Below, piece after piece: positions 42,695 through 52,043 of a stretch of 64,000 nt of DNA; positions within the stretch are counted from its first letter, which is position 1; each line of letters starts with the position of its first letter. This stretch comes from Brumimicrobium oceani. Lineage in GTDB: Bacteria > Bacteroidota > Bacteroidia > Flavobacteriales_D > Crocinitomicaceae. The stretch is from assembly GCF_003143775.1 (NCBI RefSeq), contig NZ_QFRJ01000002.1:454501-518500 (forward strand), read 5' to 3'. The notes under the pieces are model-generated. The model worked only from the letters and a program-made list of their open reading frames with translations. It was not told where the DNA came from and ran no database searches. Made by a program: the position numbers and the translations under genes.

Positions 42695-45600
42695 TTACAT
42701 GTTTCTTCTGTATTGTCCTCCAACATTAAACAAAGCAGTAGTAATTTGTCCTAAAGAACAGAACTTACTTGCTTCCATCAATTTCTCGAACATATTCTCA
42801 TTCTTGATTGCTGCTTCTTGTAAAATAGCCAACCATTTTTCGGATTCCTCTTTACGTGCTTCTTTCAATTCGGATAGCATTTCTATTTGATATTGCTTTT
42901 CCTCCTCTGTTGCACGAATCACCTCTTTAGGAACTATTGTTGGAGATCCTGTTGAACTCTTGAAAGTATTTACTCCAATAATTGGGAACTCTCCAGTGTG
43001 CTTCAAAGTTTCGTAATGCAATGATTCCTCCTGAATTTTAGAACGCTGATACATCGTTTCCATCGCACCTAAAACACCACCTCTTTCAGTAATCCTATCA
43101 AATTCGGTCAATACTGCTTCTTCAACTAAGTCTGTTAATTCCTCAATGATGAACGAACCTTGAATTGGATTTTCGTTTTTCGCCAAACCTAATTCTTTAT
43201 TGATAATCAACTGAATGGCCATTGCTCTTCGAACAGAGTTTTCTGTTGGAGTTGTAATCGCTTCATCATAAGCGTTAGTATGCAATGAGTTACAGTTATC
43301 GTAAATCGCATAAAGCGCTTGAAGTGTTGTACGAATATCGTTAAAATCAATTTCTTGTGCATGCAGTGATCGACCTGACGTTTGAATGTGATATTTCAAC
43401 ATCTGAGCACGTTTGTTTGCACCATACTTTTCACGCATAGCTTTGGCCCAAATTCTTCTTGCTACCCTACCTATCACGGCATATTCTGGATCTATCCCAT
43501 TCGAAAAGAAGAAGGAAAGATTTGGTCCAAAAGCGTTGATATCCATTCCACGGCTTAAGTAGTATTCTACATAAGTAAATCCGTTGGAAAGTGTCAATGC
43601 CAATTGTGTAATTGGATTAGCGCCTGCCTCAGAGATGTGGTAACCCGAAATAGATACAGAATAGAAATTTCTTACTTTTTCTTTAATGAAGTATTCTTGG
43701 ACATCTCCCATTAAACGCAAAGCAAATTCTGTTGAGAAAATACATGTGTTTTGTGCTTGATCTTCTTTTAAAATATCTGCTTGAACTGTTCCACGAACGA
43801 CTGCAAGTGTGTCTTTTTTGATTTTTGCATACACATCCGCTGGTAAAACTTGATCTCCTGTAATACCCAATAACATCAATCCTAATCCATCATTTCCTTG
43901 AGGAAGTTCCCCTTGATAAACAGGTTGCTTTGTACCTAAATTATCAAAAATTGATTTAATCTTTTCACGAACTTCTTCCTCTAGATTATTGGCTTTAATG
44001 TATTTCTCACAGGCTTGATCTATCGCAGCATTCATGAAATACCCTAATAACATAGGTGCTGGACCGTTGATAGTCATTGAAACCGATGTTTTTGGATCAC
44101 TTAAATCGAAACCAGAATAGAGTTTCTTTGCATCATCTAAACAACAAATCGAAACTCCTGAGTTACCAATTTTACCATAAATATCTGGTCGCTCCGCAGG
44201 ATCGTTTCCGTAAAGTGTTACAGAATCAAATGCTGTAGAAAGTCTTTTTGCTGGCATTCCCAAACTCACATAATGGAAACGCTTATTTGTACGTTCTGGT
44301 CCTCCTTCACCAGCAAACATTCGTGTTGGATCTTCTCCTTCACGCTTGAAAGGGAATAATCCCGCTGTGTAAGGGTATTCTCCTGGCACATTTTCTTGCA
44401 ATAACCATCTCAAAATATCTCCCCAAGAAGAATATTTTGGTAAGGCGATTTTAGGAATCTGTAAATGAGAAAGTGATTCCGTATGCGTTTGAATCTTTAG
44501 TTCTTTATCGCGCACTTTGAATTTAAAAACGGGGTCTTTGTATTTTTGAATAGTATCTCCCCATGTTTCTATGGCCACCATATTATGTGGATTCAAATCC
44601 ATTTTCAATTTCTCGAAAGTTTCAGTTAACCCCTTAATCAATCTGTCTTTATCCTCCATTTCACTATCAGAAATAGTCTCAATAGATTTTTGTACGGCAT
44701 ACATTTTGTCTGCAACTATCACTTGAGCATCAACCCAACGATCATAATTTCTATTGCTCTCAGAAATTTCAGATAAATAACGTGTTCTTTCCGGTGGAAT
44801 AACGAAGATTTTCTCAGACATTTCATCCGTTATCTCAAATGTTGAAGCCAGTGTGGTATTCGTCTTTTCTTTCAACGTTTCTAAAAGCACTTTGTACAAT
44901 TGATTCATTCCTGGATCGTTGAACTGCGATGCAATCGTTCCGAAAACAGGCATAGCGTCTACAGGATCGTCAAATCGAACATGATTTCTTTGGTATTGCT
45001 TTCTAACATCTCTCAACGCATCTAAAGCTCCACGCTTGTCAAACTTATTTAAGGCGATGACATCTGCGAAATCCAACATATCGATTTTCTCCAATTGAGT
45101 TGCCGCACCATATTCTGGCGTCATTACATATAAACTCACATCAGAATGCTCCATAATTTCAGTATCTGACTGACCAATTCCAGAAGTTTCTAAAATAATC
45201 AAATCAAATTCTGCTGCTTTTAGTACCAATAAGGCTTCTGCTACATATTTTGACAATGCCAAATTAGATTGTCTAGTCGCCAAAGAACGCATGTAAACTC
45301 TATCGCTAGAAATAGAATTCATTCGAATACGGTCGCCCAATAAAGCACCACCTGTTTTTCTTTTCGATGGATCAACAGAAACAACAGCAATTCTTTTGTC
45401 CTCAAAATCGATTAAGAAACGGCGAACCAGCTCATCTACCAAAGAAGATTTTCCTGCACCACCCGTTCCCGTAATTCCAAGAACAGGGACGTTTGCATTT
45501 TCTGCTAAAACATGCATTTCATCCAATAAAGCTTTTGATTCTTCCGGGAAATTTTCTGCCGCTGAAATCACTTTTGCGATATCTGCATCTTTTTTATTCT

Positions 45601-46075
45601 TTAAGATTTTTGGATCAATCTCAACATCTTTACCTACTGGAAAATCAGATTTTTCAATTAAATCATTGATCATTCCTTGTAAGCCCATTTCACGCCCATC
45701 ATCTGGATGATAAATCTTTGTGATACCATAGGCGTGTAATTCATCGATTTCTGAAGGTAGAATAGTCCCCCCTCCTCCAGCAAATATTTTAATTTGCGGC
45801 GCTCCTCTTTCCTGGAGTAAATCGTACATGTATTTCAAATATTCTGTATGACCTCCTTGGTAAGATGTCATTGCAATTGCTTGCACATCTTCTTGAATGG
45901 CACAATTTACTACCTCATCCACACTTCTATCGTGTCCAAGGTGAATTACTTCACAACCGGAGGCCTGAATGATTCTTCGCATTACGTTAATTGCTGCATC
46001 ATGACCATCAAAAAGTGAGGCTGCAGTAACTATTCGAACTTTATTCTTTGTTTTATAAGGTAATATCTTTTCCAT
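42695..46075 (-). CDS. icmF: Fused isobutyryl-CoA mutase (IcmF-type methylmalonyl-CoA mutase family protein)
   Basis: A 1126-residue adenosylcobalamin enzyme with its own G-protein chaperone. Residues 1-140 form the B12-binding domain (D23-G-H25-[12 protein letters not shown]). Residues 195-420 form a MeaB-like GTPase with Walker A G203-[25 protein letters not shown] and [12 protein letters not shown]. From about 540 comes the mutase barrel ([31 protein letters not shown]). The F-P-F-K after YTAGL fits isobutyryl/butyryl-CoA mutase rather than methylmalonyl-CoA mutase, which has RQYAGF there. It is monocistronic, with its own promoter box. Confidence 0.93.
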   Translation of the reverse strand: MEKILPYKTKNKVRIVTAASLFDGHDAAINVMRRIIQASGCEVIHLGHDRSVDEVVNCAIQEDVQAIAMTSYQGGHTEYLKYMYDLLQERGAPQIKIFAGGGGTILPSEIDELHAYGITKIYHPDDGREMGLQGMINDLIEKSDFPVGKDVEIDPKILKNKKDADIAKVISAAENFPEESKALLDEMHVLAENANVPVLGITGTGGAGKSSLVDELVRRFLIDFEDKRIAVVSVDPSKRKTGGALLGDRIRMNSISSDRVYMRSLATRQSNLALSKYVAEALLVLKAAEFDLIILETSGIGQSDTEIMEHSDVSLYVMTPEYGAATQLEKIDMLDFADVIALNKFDKRGALDALRDVRKQYQRNHVRFDDPVDAMPVFGTIASQFNDPGMNQLYKVLLETLKEKTNTTLASTFEITDEMSEKIFVIPPERTRYLSEISESNRNYDRWVDAQVIVADKMYAVQKSIETISDSEMEDKDRLIKGLTETFEKLKMDLNPHNMVAIETWGDTIQKYKDPVFKFKVRDKELKIQTHTESLSHLQIPKIALPKYSSWGDILRWLLQENVPGEYPYTAGLFPFKREGEDPTRMFAGEGGPERTNKRFHYVSLGMPAKRLSTAFDSVTLYGNDPAERPDIYGKIGNSGVSICCLDDAKKLYSGFDLSDPKTSVSMTINGPAPMLLGYFMNAAIDQACEKYIKANNLEEEVREKIKSIFDNLGTKQPVYQGELPQGNDGLGLMLLGITGDQVLPADVYAKIKKDTLAVVRGTVQADILKEDQAQNTCIFSTEFALRLMGDVQEYFIKEKVRNFYSVSISGYHISEAGANPITQLALTLSNGFTYVEYYLSRGMDINAFGPNLSFFFSNGIDPEYAVIGRVARRIWAKAMREKYGANKRAQMLKYHIQTSGRSLHAQEIDFNDIRTTLQALYAIYDNCNSLHTNAYDEAITTPTENSVRRAMAIQLIINKELGLAKNENPIQGSFIIEELTDLVEEAVLTEFDRITERGGVLGAMETMYQRSKIQEESLHYETLKHTGEFPIIGVNTFKSSTGSPTIVPKEVIRATEEEKQYQIEMLSELKEARKEESEKWLAILQEAAIKNENMFEKLMEASKFCSLGQITTALFNVGGQYRRNM

Positions 46076-46436
46076 AATTTCAAATACTGAATACCCGCAA
46101 ATATAGTGAGTTTATGTTGAAACAGTGTGGGTTTGGCTGGGTAATTTAAAAAAGTAATGGGAGGAGACAGATATTTATAAATTAGAGGAAATTGAATCTG
46201 AATAGACGTATTTTCAATTGTTAAAACGATAATAATTGGTCTAGTAACTAAAAAGAAAAATTTTGTAATTAAAAAATCTACTATTTAGTGATTGGTCGGA
46301 AACAGACGATTTTTATAAATTGTATAGATTTTGAATTTTTGTTGTCTCCGTCCAAGCCCTATGCATCTTACTTATCGCTTTTTTTCGCATTTGCTTGCAA
46401 GAAATAATGATTTTAAGTCATTCAAAAACAACAGCT
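46076..46436. other. AT-rich gap of about 360 bp
   Basis: I see the promoter box of the mutase gene at the left end and otherwise no ORF, repeat or hairpin that stands out. Confidence 0.5.
46098..46105 (-). promoter_or_regulatory. -7 promoter box for icmF
   Basis: TATATTTG on the minus strand, 22 bases upstream of the icmF ATG. Confidence 0.5.
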
Positions 46437-47155
46437 TTATCGTAAAACCAATTTTTTTCTGTAACATTTTGAATCACCTACTATTTCAACAGAATAAATC
46501 CCTCTTGATAAATTGCTTGTTGAAATGATACAAGTATTAGAATTTTCCGAAAAATCAATACCTATATCTATTTGCTTTCCTTGGCTGTCAAATAGATGAA
46601 TTTCATCTATTTGTGAATTGTCAATCATTTCAATGATAAAGGAATTTCCCGTTACTGGGTTTGGGTATATTTTTATTCTGTTTACTCTATCATTTTCTGA
46701 CAAACTGGCTGTTAAACAAAACTCACTAATGTCTCCAAAAACCGCATTATCACTTAACACTAAAGTATCTGTTAAACTTGCATAAGTCGCTTCATAACTG
46801 CAAGTACATAATCCATAAAAGCCATACGTTAAAAGAGGAGATAAAGGATGTAGGCCACCGACTCCCTCAATGAGGTAATCAACTAATTGGTCATCTTTTG
46901 AAAATATCCAGTACCTGACTTTTTCTACACTATTAATTTGAATTGTGTCAATTCCTAAGATTGAAATAGAAACATTATTGAGCTGACTTCCAAAAGTCAC
47001 GGTATCTCCAACCGCAACGGTGTCTAAAACAGCAAAATCATACAACAGAAAATATTCATCCAATGGGTATTCATCAGGTGCAACGTTATAAGGGTGAAAA
47101 CCTAGATAGTAAATGTCAGAAAAAAAACGAAGATAAGGGTTAGTAAGTTTTTCAT
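46437..47155 (-). pseudogene. T9SS-sorted secreted protein, split by a frameshift after its signal peptide
   Basis: A minus-strand ATG at 47153-47155 opens a signal peptide (MKNLLTLIFVFFLTF) but its frame stops after 17 codons. The adjacent frame is open from the same place and continues through GFHPYNVAPDEYPLDEYFLL to a 46437 stop, with a Por-type sorting domain at the end (IKIYPNPVTGNSFIIEM, LSRGIYSVEIVGDSKCYRKK). The frames join at a run of eight A (T on the coding strand) at 47120-47127. With a one-base change the product would be about 238 residues. A homopolymer sequencing error or a real mutation are both possible. An isolated TTG start at 47063 is less likely. Confidence 0.65.
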
Positions 47156-47258
47156 AGTGAAGTATAATTTGTAGTTCTATAAAAGTAAAGCTAAACTGTA
47201 TAATATCAAAACTATATCGTGTAACTCTAAATAACTTGCAATCAAACCCTATTTAATC

Positions 47259-48338
47259 TCATTCCCCTCTTCCCGGATTCATTACTTTAGTTTGATGACG
47301 AATAGATTCTTGGTGAATGGCATCCAAAACACTTCTTAAAAAGTCAATACTTAATTCTAGTTCTTTGGCTTTTGCTAGGCGTTGATCTATCATTTTCTTC
47401 CAGTGTTCTGATTGCAGAATGGTAATGTTATTTTCCTTTTTATAAACCCCAATGTCCCTTACGATTTGCATTCTTTCTTTCATCAAATCAAAAATCTGGT
47501 TGTCAATTTCCGCAATTTTCCCACGCTGAATTCCTATAAAATCGACTCCTTCCAAGTGCACATCAGCTTTTCGAAGCACCAATTGATTGAGTAGTTCTTT
47601 CAACTGAACTGGAGTGATTTGTTGTTGTGCATCAGACCATGCTTTGTCAGGATTATTATGCGTTTCAATCATTAAACCAGCAAAGTTTAAATCCATTGCT
47701 TTTTGGGCAACATTCAATAATCCATCTCTTCTTCCTGAGATATGACTTGGATCACAGATTACAGGAATATTTGGCATTTCCTCTGTTAAGCCTATGGGAA
47801 TTTCCCAATTCGGTACATTTCTGTATCTGGGATGATTGTAAACGGAAAAACCCCTGTGAATAGCTACTAAGTCTTGGATTCCGGCCTTTTGTAAGCGCTC
47901 GAAAGCCCCAATCCAAAGCATCAAATCTGGATTTATTGGGTTTTTAACCATCACGGTAATATCTGTGCCTTGAATAGCATCCGCAATTTCTTGCACAGCG
48001 AAAGGGTTTACAGTTGTCCTCGCGCCAATCCAGAGTACATCGACACCCGCTTTCAAAGCAGCTTCAACATGTTTTGCATTCGCAACTTCAGTGGTAACAG
48101 GAACGCCAATTTCTTTTCCTGCATTCACCAACCAAGGCAAACCAATGGCTCCCACACCTTCAAAAGAATCTGGCCTTGTTCTCGGCTTCCAAATTCCACC
48201 GCGAATTAAAGCAGGCTTTGTTTCTGCGATGCCTTTAGCCACTGCCATCATCTGCTCTTCACTTTCCACACTGCATGGACCAGCAATTAAAAATGGGCGC
48301 TTGTGTTTTCTAAGATTATTTTGTAAATCTAATTTCAT
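47259..48338 (-). CDS. Bifunctional 3-deoxy-7-phosphoheptulonate synthase / chorismate mutase type II
   Basis: This enzyme makes DAHP from PEP and erythrose-4-phosphate at the entry to aromatic amino acid synthesis, and carries a chorismate mutase that likely also senses prephenate. Residues 1-260 are a type I-beta DAHP synthase (FLIAGPCSVESEEQMMAVAK, GGIWKPRTRPDSFEGVGAIG, MIETHNNPDKAWSDAQQQ). Residues 268-350 are an AroQ-type mutase (QRGKIAEIDNQIFDLMKERM). Domain order catalytic-then-mutase is the Bacteroidota type. It is monocistronic here. Confidence 0.94.
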   Translation of the reverse strand: MKLDLQNNLRKHKRPFLIAGPCSVESEEQMMAVAKGIAETKPALIRGGIWKPRTRPDSFEGVGAIGLPWLVNAGKEIGVPVTTEVANAKHVEAALKAGVDVLWIGARTTVNPFAVQEIADAIQGTDITVMVKNPINPDLMLWIGAFERLQKAGIQDLVAIHRGFSVYNHPRYRNVPNWEIPIGLTEEMPNIPVICDPSHISGRRDGLLNVAQKAMDLNFAGLMIETHNNPDKAWSDAQQQITPVQLKELLNQLVLRKADVHLEGVDFIGIQRGKIAEIDNQIFDLMKERMQIVRDIGVYKKENNITILQSEHWKKMIDQRLAKAKELELSIDFLRSVLDAIHQESIRHQTKVMNPGRGE

Positions 48339-48435
48339 AGGATATTTTCAACTTATTGTAAATTATAACAACAAAGTCTCAAAATTGATTTGCTTTGAAA
48401 GCATTTTAACTTGTTGAGCAGGATTTAATATTGGA

Positions 48436-48582
48436 CTACTTCTTATTTAACGACAAGAAAATGGCTAGACTCGCAATACTTAGAAATATAGCATGCTTAA
48501 AATGAAAGCCAGCAACCACAATATCATAAAAAGTAATTGCTACTAATCCTAACCCCAATATCAAACGGAAATTTATTTTCAT
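48436..48582 (-). CDS. Small membrane protein of 48 residues
   Basis: ATG at 48580-48582 and TAG at 48436-48438 encode MKINFRLILGLGLVAITFYD and then a second hydrophobic segment (HAIFLSIASLAIFLSL) ending in NKK. Two short membrane helices with a positive-inside N-terminus and tail are predicted. It starts three bases after the stop of the lipoprotein gene, so the two are likely cotranscribed. No family is recognised. Confidence 0.55.
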   Translation of the reverse strand: MKINFRLILGLGLVAITFYDIVVAGFHFKHAIFLSIASLAIFLSLNKK

Positions 48583-48585
48583 CTT

Positions 48586-49098
48586 TTACCAATTAATTTT
48601 TGAAAACTCTGCATTTCTGACCGCTAAGGTATCAAATACATCCCCACCTCTATTGAATTTTAAAGTAAAAAATCCAGACAATTGATTTTCTACGTTATCA
48701 ATTTCTGCAAAAACCACCGTACCATTCATTAAATCAGGATAGTTATCTCCATTAATTGTTCCCTGCGAATATGTAGCTGAAATTGGTCTACCTCCCAAAG
48801 AATCTCCTGATCCAAAATTCACATTGAAATACAAACTATCATTCTGGAAAGTTAAAATCCAGTCTGGTGTTTTTGTTAAAGTAAAATCAGAGAAAGATAC
48901 TTTTTGACCATTCACCGTGGTGCTCAGATAAGTATCGATTATCGTTGGCTGATAATCACATGGAGGACAAACGCCCCCACAATCTGTTTTTACTTCCTTT
49001 TCTGGGGTAAAAATACCGTCTGAGCAAGATTGCTCTTCTTTTCTACAAGAAAAAAGGACAATTGTAAATACGAGCAACATCGTTAATCTGGTCTTCAT
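48586..49098 (-). CDS. Lipoprotein with DCGG-x-C-x-x-C motif
   Basis: The start is taken at the ATG ending at 49098, giving 170 residues that begin MKTRLTMLLVFTIVLFSCRK: a lipoprotein signal with lipobox FS-C18. After the anchor comes C-S-D-G then EVKTDCGGVCPPC, a small Cys motif found repeatedly in Bacteroidota surface proteins (DG-x-n-DCGG-x-C-x-x-C). The rest is beta-rich (IDTYLSTTVNGQKVSFSDFT). The upstream in-frame ATG at 49129-49131 would put eleven charged residues before the signal and is rejected. Function unknown. Confidence 0.75.
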   Translation of the reverse strand: MKTRLTMLLVFTIVLFSCRKEEQSCSDGIFTPEKEVKTDCGGVCPPCDYQPTIIDTYLSTTVNGQKVSFSDFTLTKTPDWILTFQNDSLYFNVNFGSGDSLGGRPISATYSQGTINGDNYPDLMNGTVVFAEIDNVENQLSGFFTLKFNRGGDVFDTLAVRNAEFSKINW

Positions 49099-49118
49099 AA
49101 TTTCAGCGATTACTTTAT

Positions 49119-49126
49119 TATATTTG
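49119..49126 (+). promoter_or_regulatory. -7 promoter box for the YigZ-family gene
   Basis: TATATTTG places the predicted transcript start near 49132, about 12 bases before the CTG codon at 49144. A divergent box, TATTTTTG on the minus strand at 49136-49143, probably serves the lipoprotein gene. Confidence 0.5.
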
Positions 49127-49135
49127 CACAAAAAC

Positions 49136-49143
49136 CAAAAATA
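49136..49143 (-). promoter_or_regulatory. -7 promoter box for the lipoprotein gene
   Basis: TATTTTTG on the minus strand, 37 bases upstream of the chosen ATG, overlapping the start region of the divergent yigZ transcript. Confidence 0.35.
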
Positions 49144-49758
49144 CTGAAAATACCCACAACATACAAAACATTAAAAGGCACTTCTGAAGGTCAGTACAAA
49201 GAGAAGGGCTCCAAATTTATTGGAATTGCCATTCGTTGCGAGGACGAGGAAGAGGCTAAACACCTTTTGGCACAATGGAAGAATGAGCACCACCAAGCCC
49301 GGCACCTTTGCTATGCCTATCGTTTTGGAATAAAGCAAGATATTTATCGTGCGAACGATGATGGAGAGCCCAGTAATTCAGCAGGGGCTCCTATTTTAGG
49401 ACAAATTCAATCTTTCGATCTTACCAATGTTCTTATTGGTGTGGTAAGGTATTATGGAGGAACAAAACTGGGTGTTGGAGGATTGATTAACGCTTACAGA
49501 ACTGCTGCAAAAGAAGCCATTGAAAATGGCAAAATAATTACAGAAGTGGTTAAAGATAGATTTGAACTTTTCTTTAGCTACCAAGACATGGCTTTAATTA
49601 TGGATGCTGTAAAAGAGAGCGATGCCAGCATAAATAAACAAATATTTGAGAACGATTGCTATTTGAAAATTGCTATTAAAATAGAATCTACTGAATTGCT
49701 CTTATCAAAACTAGCATCGTTTGATTCATTAAAAATTGAGAAAATTGGGACATTTTAA
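49144..49758 (+). CDS. YigZ/IMPACT family protein, probably starting at CTG
   Basis: The frame is open from 49087 and includes the complete family N-terminus (YKTLKGTSEGQYKEKGSKFI), but no ATG or GTG precedes it. The first TTG, at 49267, would delete this conserved 41-residue segment. CTG at 49144 would give 204 residues starting M/L-KIPTTYKTLKG, the normal length. The domain continues HHQARHLCYAYRFG, DDGEPSNSAGAPILGQIQ and YYGGTKLGVGGLINAYRTAA, the family hallmarks. The C-terminal 60 residues are the usual small domain. A -7 box is about 18 bases upstream. It overlaps the peptidase gene by 23 bases. Members may contact ribosomes or translation factors. Confidence 0.75.
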   Translation: MKIPTTYKTLKGTSEGQYKEKGSKFIGIAIRCEDEEEAKHLLAQWKNEHHQARHLCYAYRFGIKQDIYRANDDGEPSNSAGAPILGQIQSFDLTNVLIGVVRYYGGTKLGVGGLINAYRTAAKEAIENGKIITEVVKDRFELFFSYQDMALIMDAVKESDASINKQIFENDCYLKIAIKIESTELLLSKLASFDSLKIEKIGTF

Positions 49759-50686
49759 ACCAGAATTACTAGAAAAACTTATCGAAGTACGCGGAGCTTC
49801 AGGAAACGAGGGAAATATCAGAGATTTTATTCTTGATTATGTCGAGATGAATAAGAAGTCTTGGAAAAGTGAAGTGACTGTGCACTACGGAGAGGGTTTT
49901 CAGGATGCCATTGTTTTAATTTTTGGAAAACCCAAGACTGCTGTTTTCGCTCACATAGACACCATTGGATTTACAACAGCGTACAACTACAACTTAATTA
50001 AAATAGGTGGACCAAAAGCCATCGACGGAATGAAGCTTGTGGGTAGCGATAGTCAAGGAGAAATTGAAACTGAGCTAATGATTATCGAGGACGATGAAGG
50101 GAATAAATCCATGAAATATGTTTTTGATAGGGAAATTGATAGGGGAACAGATTTGACCTTCAAGCCAAATTTCAATTTAACGGATGAATATGTTCAAACT
50201 CCTTACTTAGATAACCGACTGGGAGTTTTGAATGCCTTAACTGTTTGTGAAGATTTAGAAAACGGCGCTATTGTTTTTTCGACATACGAAGAACACGGCG
50301 GAGGATCGGTTGGGTTTTTAGGACGCTTTTTATATGACAATTATAAAGTACATCAAGCCTTAATTTCCGATATTACTTGGGTAACAGATGGAGTTAAACA
50401 CGGCGGTGGAGTTGCTATTTCGATGCGTGATAAAGCTGTTCCAAGAAAGAGTTTCTTAAACAGAATTATAAAAATTGCGAAAGAAAATGATATTCAATTT
50501 CAACTAGAAGTAGAATCTGCAGGTGGAAGTGATGGGTCCATGTTGCAAAACACAGATTTACCTTTCGATTGGTGCTTCATTGGAGCTCCAGAAGATAATG
50601 TTCATTCACCAACTGAGAAAGTTTTTCTGAGTGACATTGAAGCAATGATGGAGTTTTATAAGGTTTTGATGAAGGAGATGAACTAA
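49736..50686 (+). CDS. M42-like metallo-aminopeptidase
   Basis: A dinuclear-metal peptidase of 316 residues. Metal and catalytic positions are recognisable: H73-I-D75 (AHIDTIG), bridging D159 in YLDNRLG, catalytic pair E185-E186 in STYEEHGGG, D212 in LISDITW, and a late His in NVHSPTEKVF. The start is a TTG at 49736, inside the 3' end of the YigZ gene; no ATG lies before the conserved RGASGNEGN. Overlap suggests translational coupling. The exact substrate is unknown; it could also be a deacylase of the M20/M42 clan. Confidence 0.82.
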   Translation: MRKLGHFKPELLEKLIEVRGASGNEGNIRDFILDYVEMNKKSWKSEVTVHYGEGFQDAIVLIFGKPKTAVFAHIDTIGFTTAYNYNLIKIGGPKAIDGMKLVGSDSQGEIETELMIIEDDEGNKSMKYVFDREIDRGTDLTFKPNFNLTDEYVQTPYLDNRLGVLNALTVCEDLENGAIVFSTYEEHGGGSVGFLGRFLYDNYKVHQALISDITWVTDGVKHGGGVAISMRDKAVPRKSFLNRIIKIAKENDIQFQLEVESAGGSDGSMLQNTDLPFDWCFIGAPEDNVHSPTEKVFLSDIEAMMEFYKVLMKEMN

Positions 50687-50727
50687 ATAGTGTTTAATTG
50701 GTAATGATTAATGGCTAATTATTAGTT

Positions 50728-50822
50728 GTTTAACGCTCAGTGATGTGAAATTTCAACTGCGTTAAAATTGTGGTTTGTTCACAGAAAAAAAACACAAGTC
50801 CAGCGAAACATCACCGTTAAAC
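50728..50822. repeat. Long imperfect inverted repeat upstream of the OmpA-family gene
   Basis: GTTTAACG-CTCA-GTGATGT (50728-50746) pairs with ACATCAC-CGTTAAAC (50808-50822), leaving a four-base bulge and an inner GTGAA/TTCAC partner. The rest of the 270-bp gap has repeated TTAAACATT/TTAATCATT phrases and the -7 box at 50919-50926. Confidence 0.5.
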
Positions 50823-50918
50823 ATTAAACCTTAATAATTAAACATTAGAATACAGCGCAAACCAAGTTAAACATTGATAATTAATCATTAGAAATCCCAA
50901 CAATACTTTGAAAATCTG

Positions 50919-50926
50919 TATATTTG
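50919..50926 (+). promoter_or_regulatory. -7 promoter box for the OmpA-family gene
   Basis: TATATTTG, 30 bases upstream of the ATG, matches TAnnTTTG. Confidence 0.5.
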
Positions 50927-50956
50927 GTTAAATAGAATTAAAACGAACAATAGACT

Positions 50957-51919
50957 ATGAAAAATAAAAATCTCGCATTATTAGCAATTGGTACCTTGTT
51001 TACTCTTGCTTCTTGTGCTCCGGTTTACAAATGTGGAGAACCAAGACCTGAGGGTGGAATTGCAGGAAGCAGTCGCCTTATTGATGTGGTAAACGAGCGT
51101 GATGAGCTGTGTGAAGACCTAAGCATTAAAACGGAAGAAAACGAATATTTGATTAAGAACAATCAAAAATTAGGATTTGTAAATGATAGCTTGGCTACGA
51201 CGAATAAAAACTTAAAAGAAGAAAAAGCGATACTTGACAAAAAGCACACTGCACTCAAAAAAGACCACTTAGAATTGAGTGAACGCTATTCTGATGCAGT
51301 AACCAACAACTTGAATCAAGGTCACCTTTATGATGAAAGAATTAAGGAAAAAGAACGCAAACTAGCCGAAAAAGAATCTGCGTTGAGTGAAAGAGAAGGT
51401 GAAATCAAAAAACTCGAAGACGAAATTGCACGCCAAGATTCTATTGCAAATCGATTAAATTCTTTACTACGCGAGGCTTTGCTTGGATTTGATGGTGATG
51501 AATTGACAACGGAAATCAAGAATGGAAAGATTTACGTTTCAATGTCAGATAAACTAATGTTCCAATCAGGAAAAGCGAATGTTCAGTCTAAAGGTAAAGA
51601 AGCTTTAGCTGCACTAGCAGATGTTTTAAAGAAAAACAAGGAATTCCAAATATTGGTTGAAGGTCATACCGACAGTATTCCAATTAAAACAGCACAATAC
51701 AAAGACAACTGGGATTTAAGTGTAGCTCGAGCAACATCGATGGTGAGAATTTTACAATCAGAACACAATTTACACCCAGACAGATTGACTGCTTCTGGTC
51801 GTGGAGAATATGATCCTAAAGCCAGTAATGACACAGCAGAAGGAAGAGCTAAAAACAGAAGAACAGAAATTATATTGTCTCCAGATTTGAGTGAGGTGAT
51901 GGAGTTTTTGGGTAAATAA
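50957..51919 (+). CDS. OmpA-family lipoprotein
   Basis: An outer-membrane lipoprotein of 320 residues linking the membrane to peptidoglycan. The signal with lipobox is LLAIGTLFTLASC (C20). A long coiled coil covers about 35-175 (heptads from ENEYLIKNNQKLGFVNDSLA to EGEIKKLEDEIARQDSIANR). The C-terminal OmpA/MotB domain (about 190-310) has ILVEGHTDSIPI, NWDLSVARATSMVRIL and the NRRTEII peptidoglycan-binding Arg motif. It is monocistronic, with a hairpin after the stop. Confidence 0.92.
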   Translation: MKNKNLALLAIGTLFTLASCAPVYKCGEPRPEGGIAGSSRLIDVVNERDELCEDLSIKTEENEYLIKNNQKLGFVNDSLATTNKNLKEEKAILDKKHTALKKDHLELSERYSDAVTNNLNQGHLYDERIKEKERKLAEKESALSEREGEIKKLEDEIARQDSIANRLNSLLREALLGFDGDELTTEIKNGKIYVSMSDKLMFQSGKANVQSKGKEALAALADVLKKNKEFQILVEGHTDSIPIKTAQYKDNWDLSVARATSMVRILQSEHNLHPDRLTASGRGEYDPKASNDTAEGRAKNRRTEIILSPDLSEVMEFLGK

Positions 51920-51920
51920 G

Positions 51921-51966
51921 AGTATGCTAGCAATCACGAATTAGAAACTCGCGATAGCATACTTTA
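51921..51966 (+). terminator. Hairpin directly after the OmpA-family gene
   Basis: AGTATGCTA (51921-51929) pairs perfectly with TAGCATACT (51955-51963), followed by TT. The T tail is short, so it may stabilise the mRNA as much as terminate it. Confidence 0.45.
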
Positions 51967-52013
51967 TAAGGAAAATAGAAGCATACTTTTAAAATAAACT
52001 TAGATTATAAATT

Positions 52014-52043
52014 AAAGAGCAGCAGAAATGTTGCTCTTTTTTA
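52014..52043. terminator. Bidirectional terminator between convergent genes
   Basis: AAAGAGCAGC-AGAAAT-GTTGCTCTTT, with a T run on both strands, between the OmpA-family gene and the HsdR_N-type gene. It overlaps the stop codon of the latter. Confidence 0.75.

Noticed and set aside
45396-45710. Long plus-strand ORF opposite icmF
   Set aside because: A shadow frame of the GTPase domain; Ser-rich and without family features, like other antisense ORFs in the window.
46331-46528. Plus-strand ORF of 65 codons
   Set aside because: It runs antisense into the end of the T9SS cargo gene and its composition is that of AT-rich non-coding DNA.
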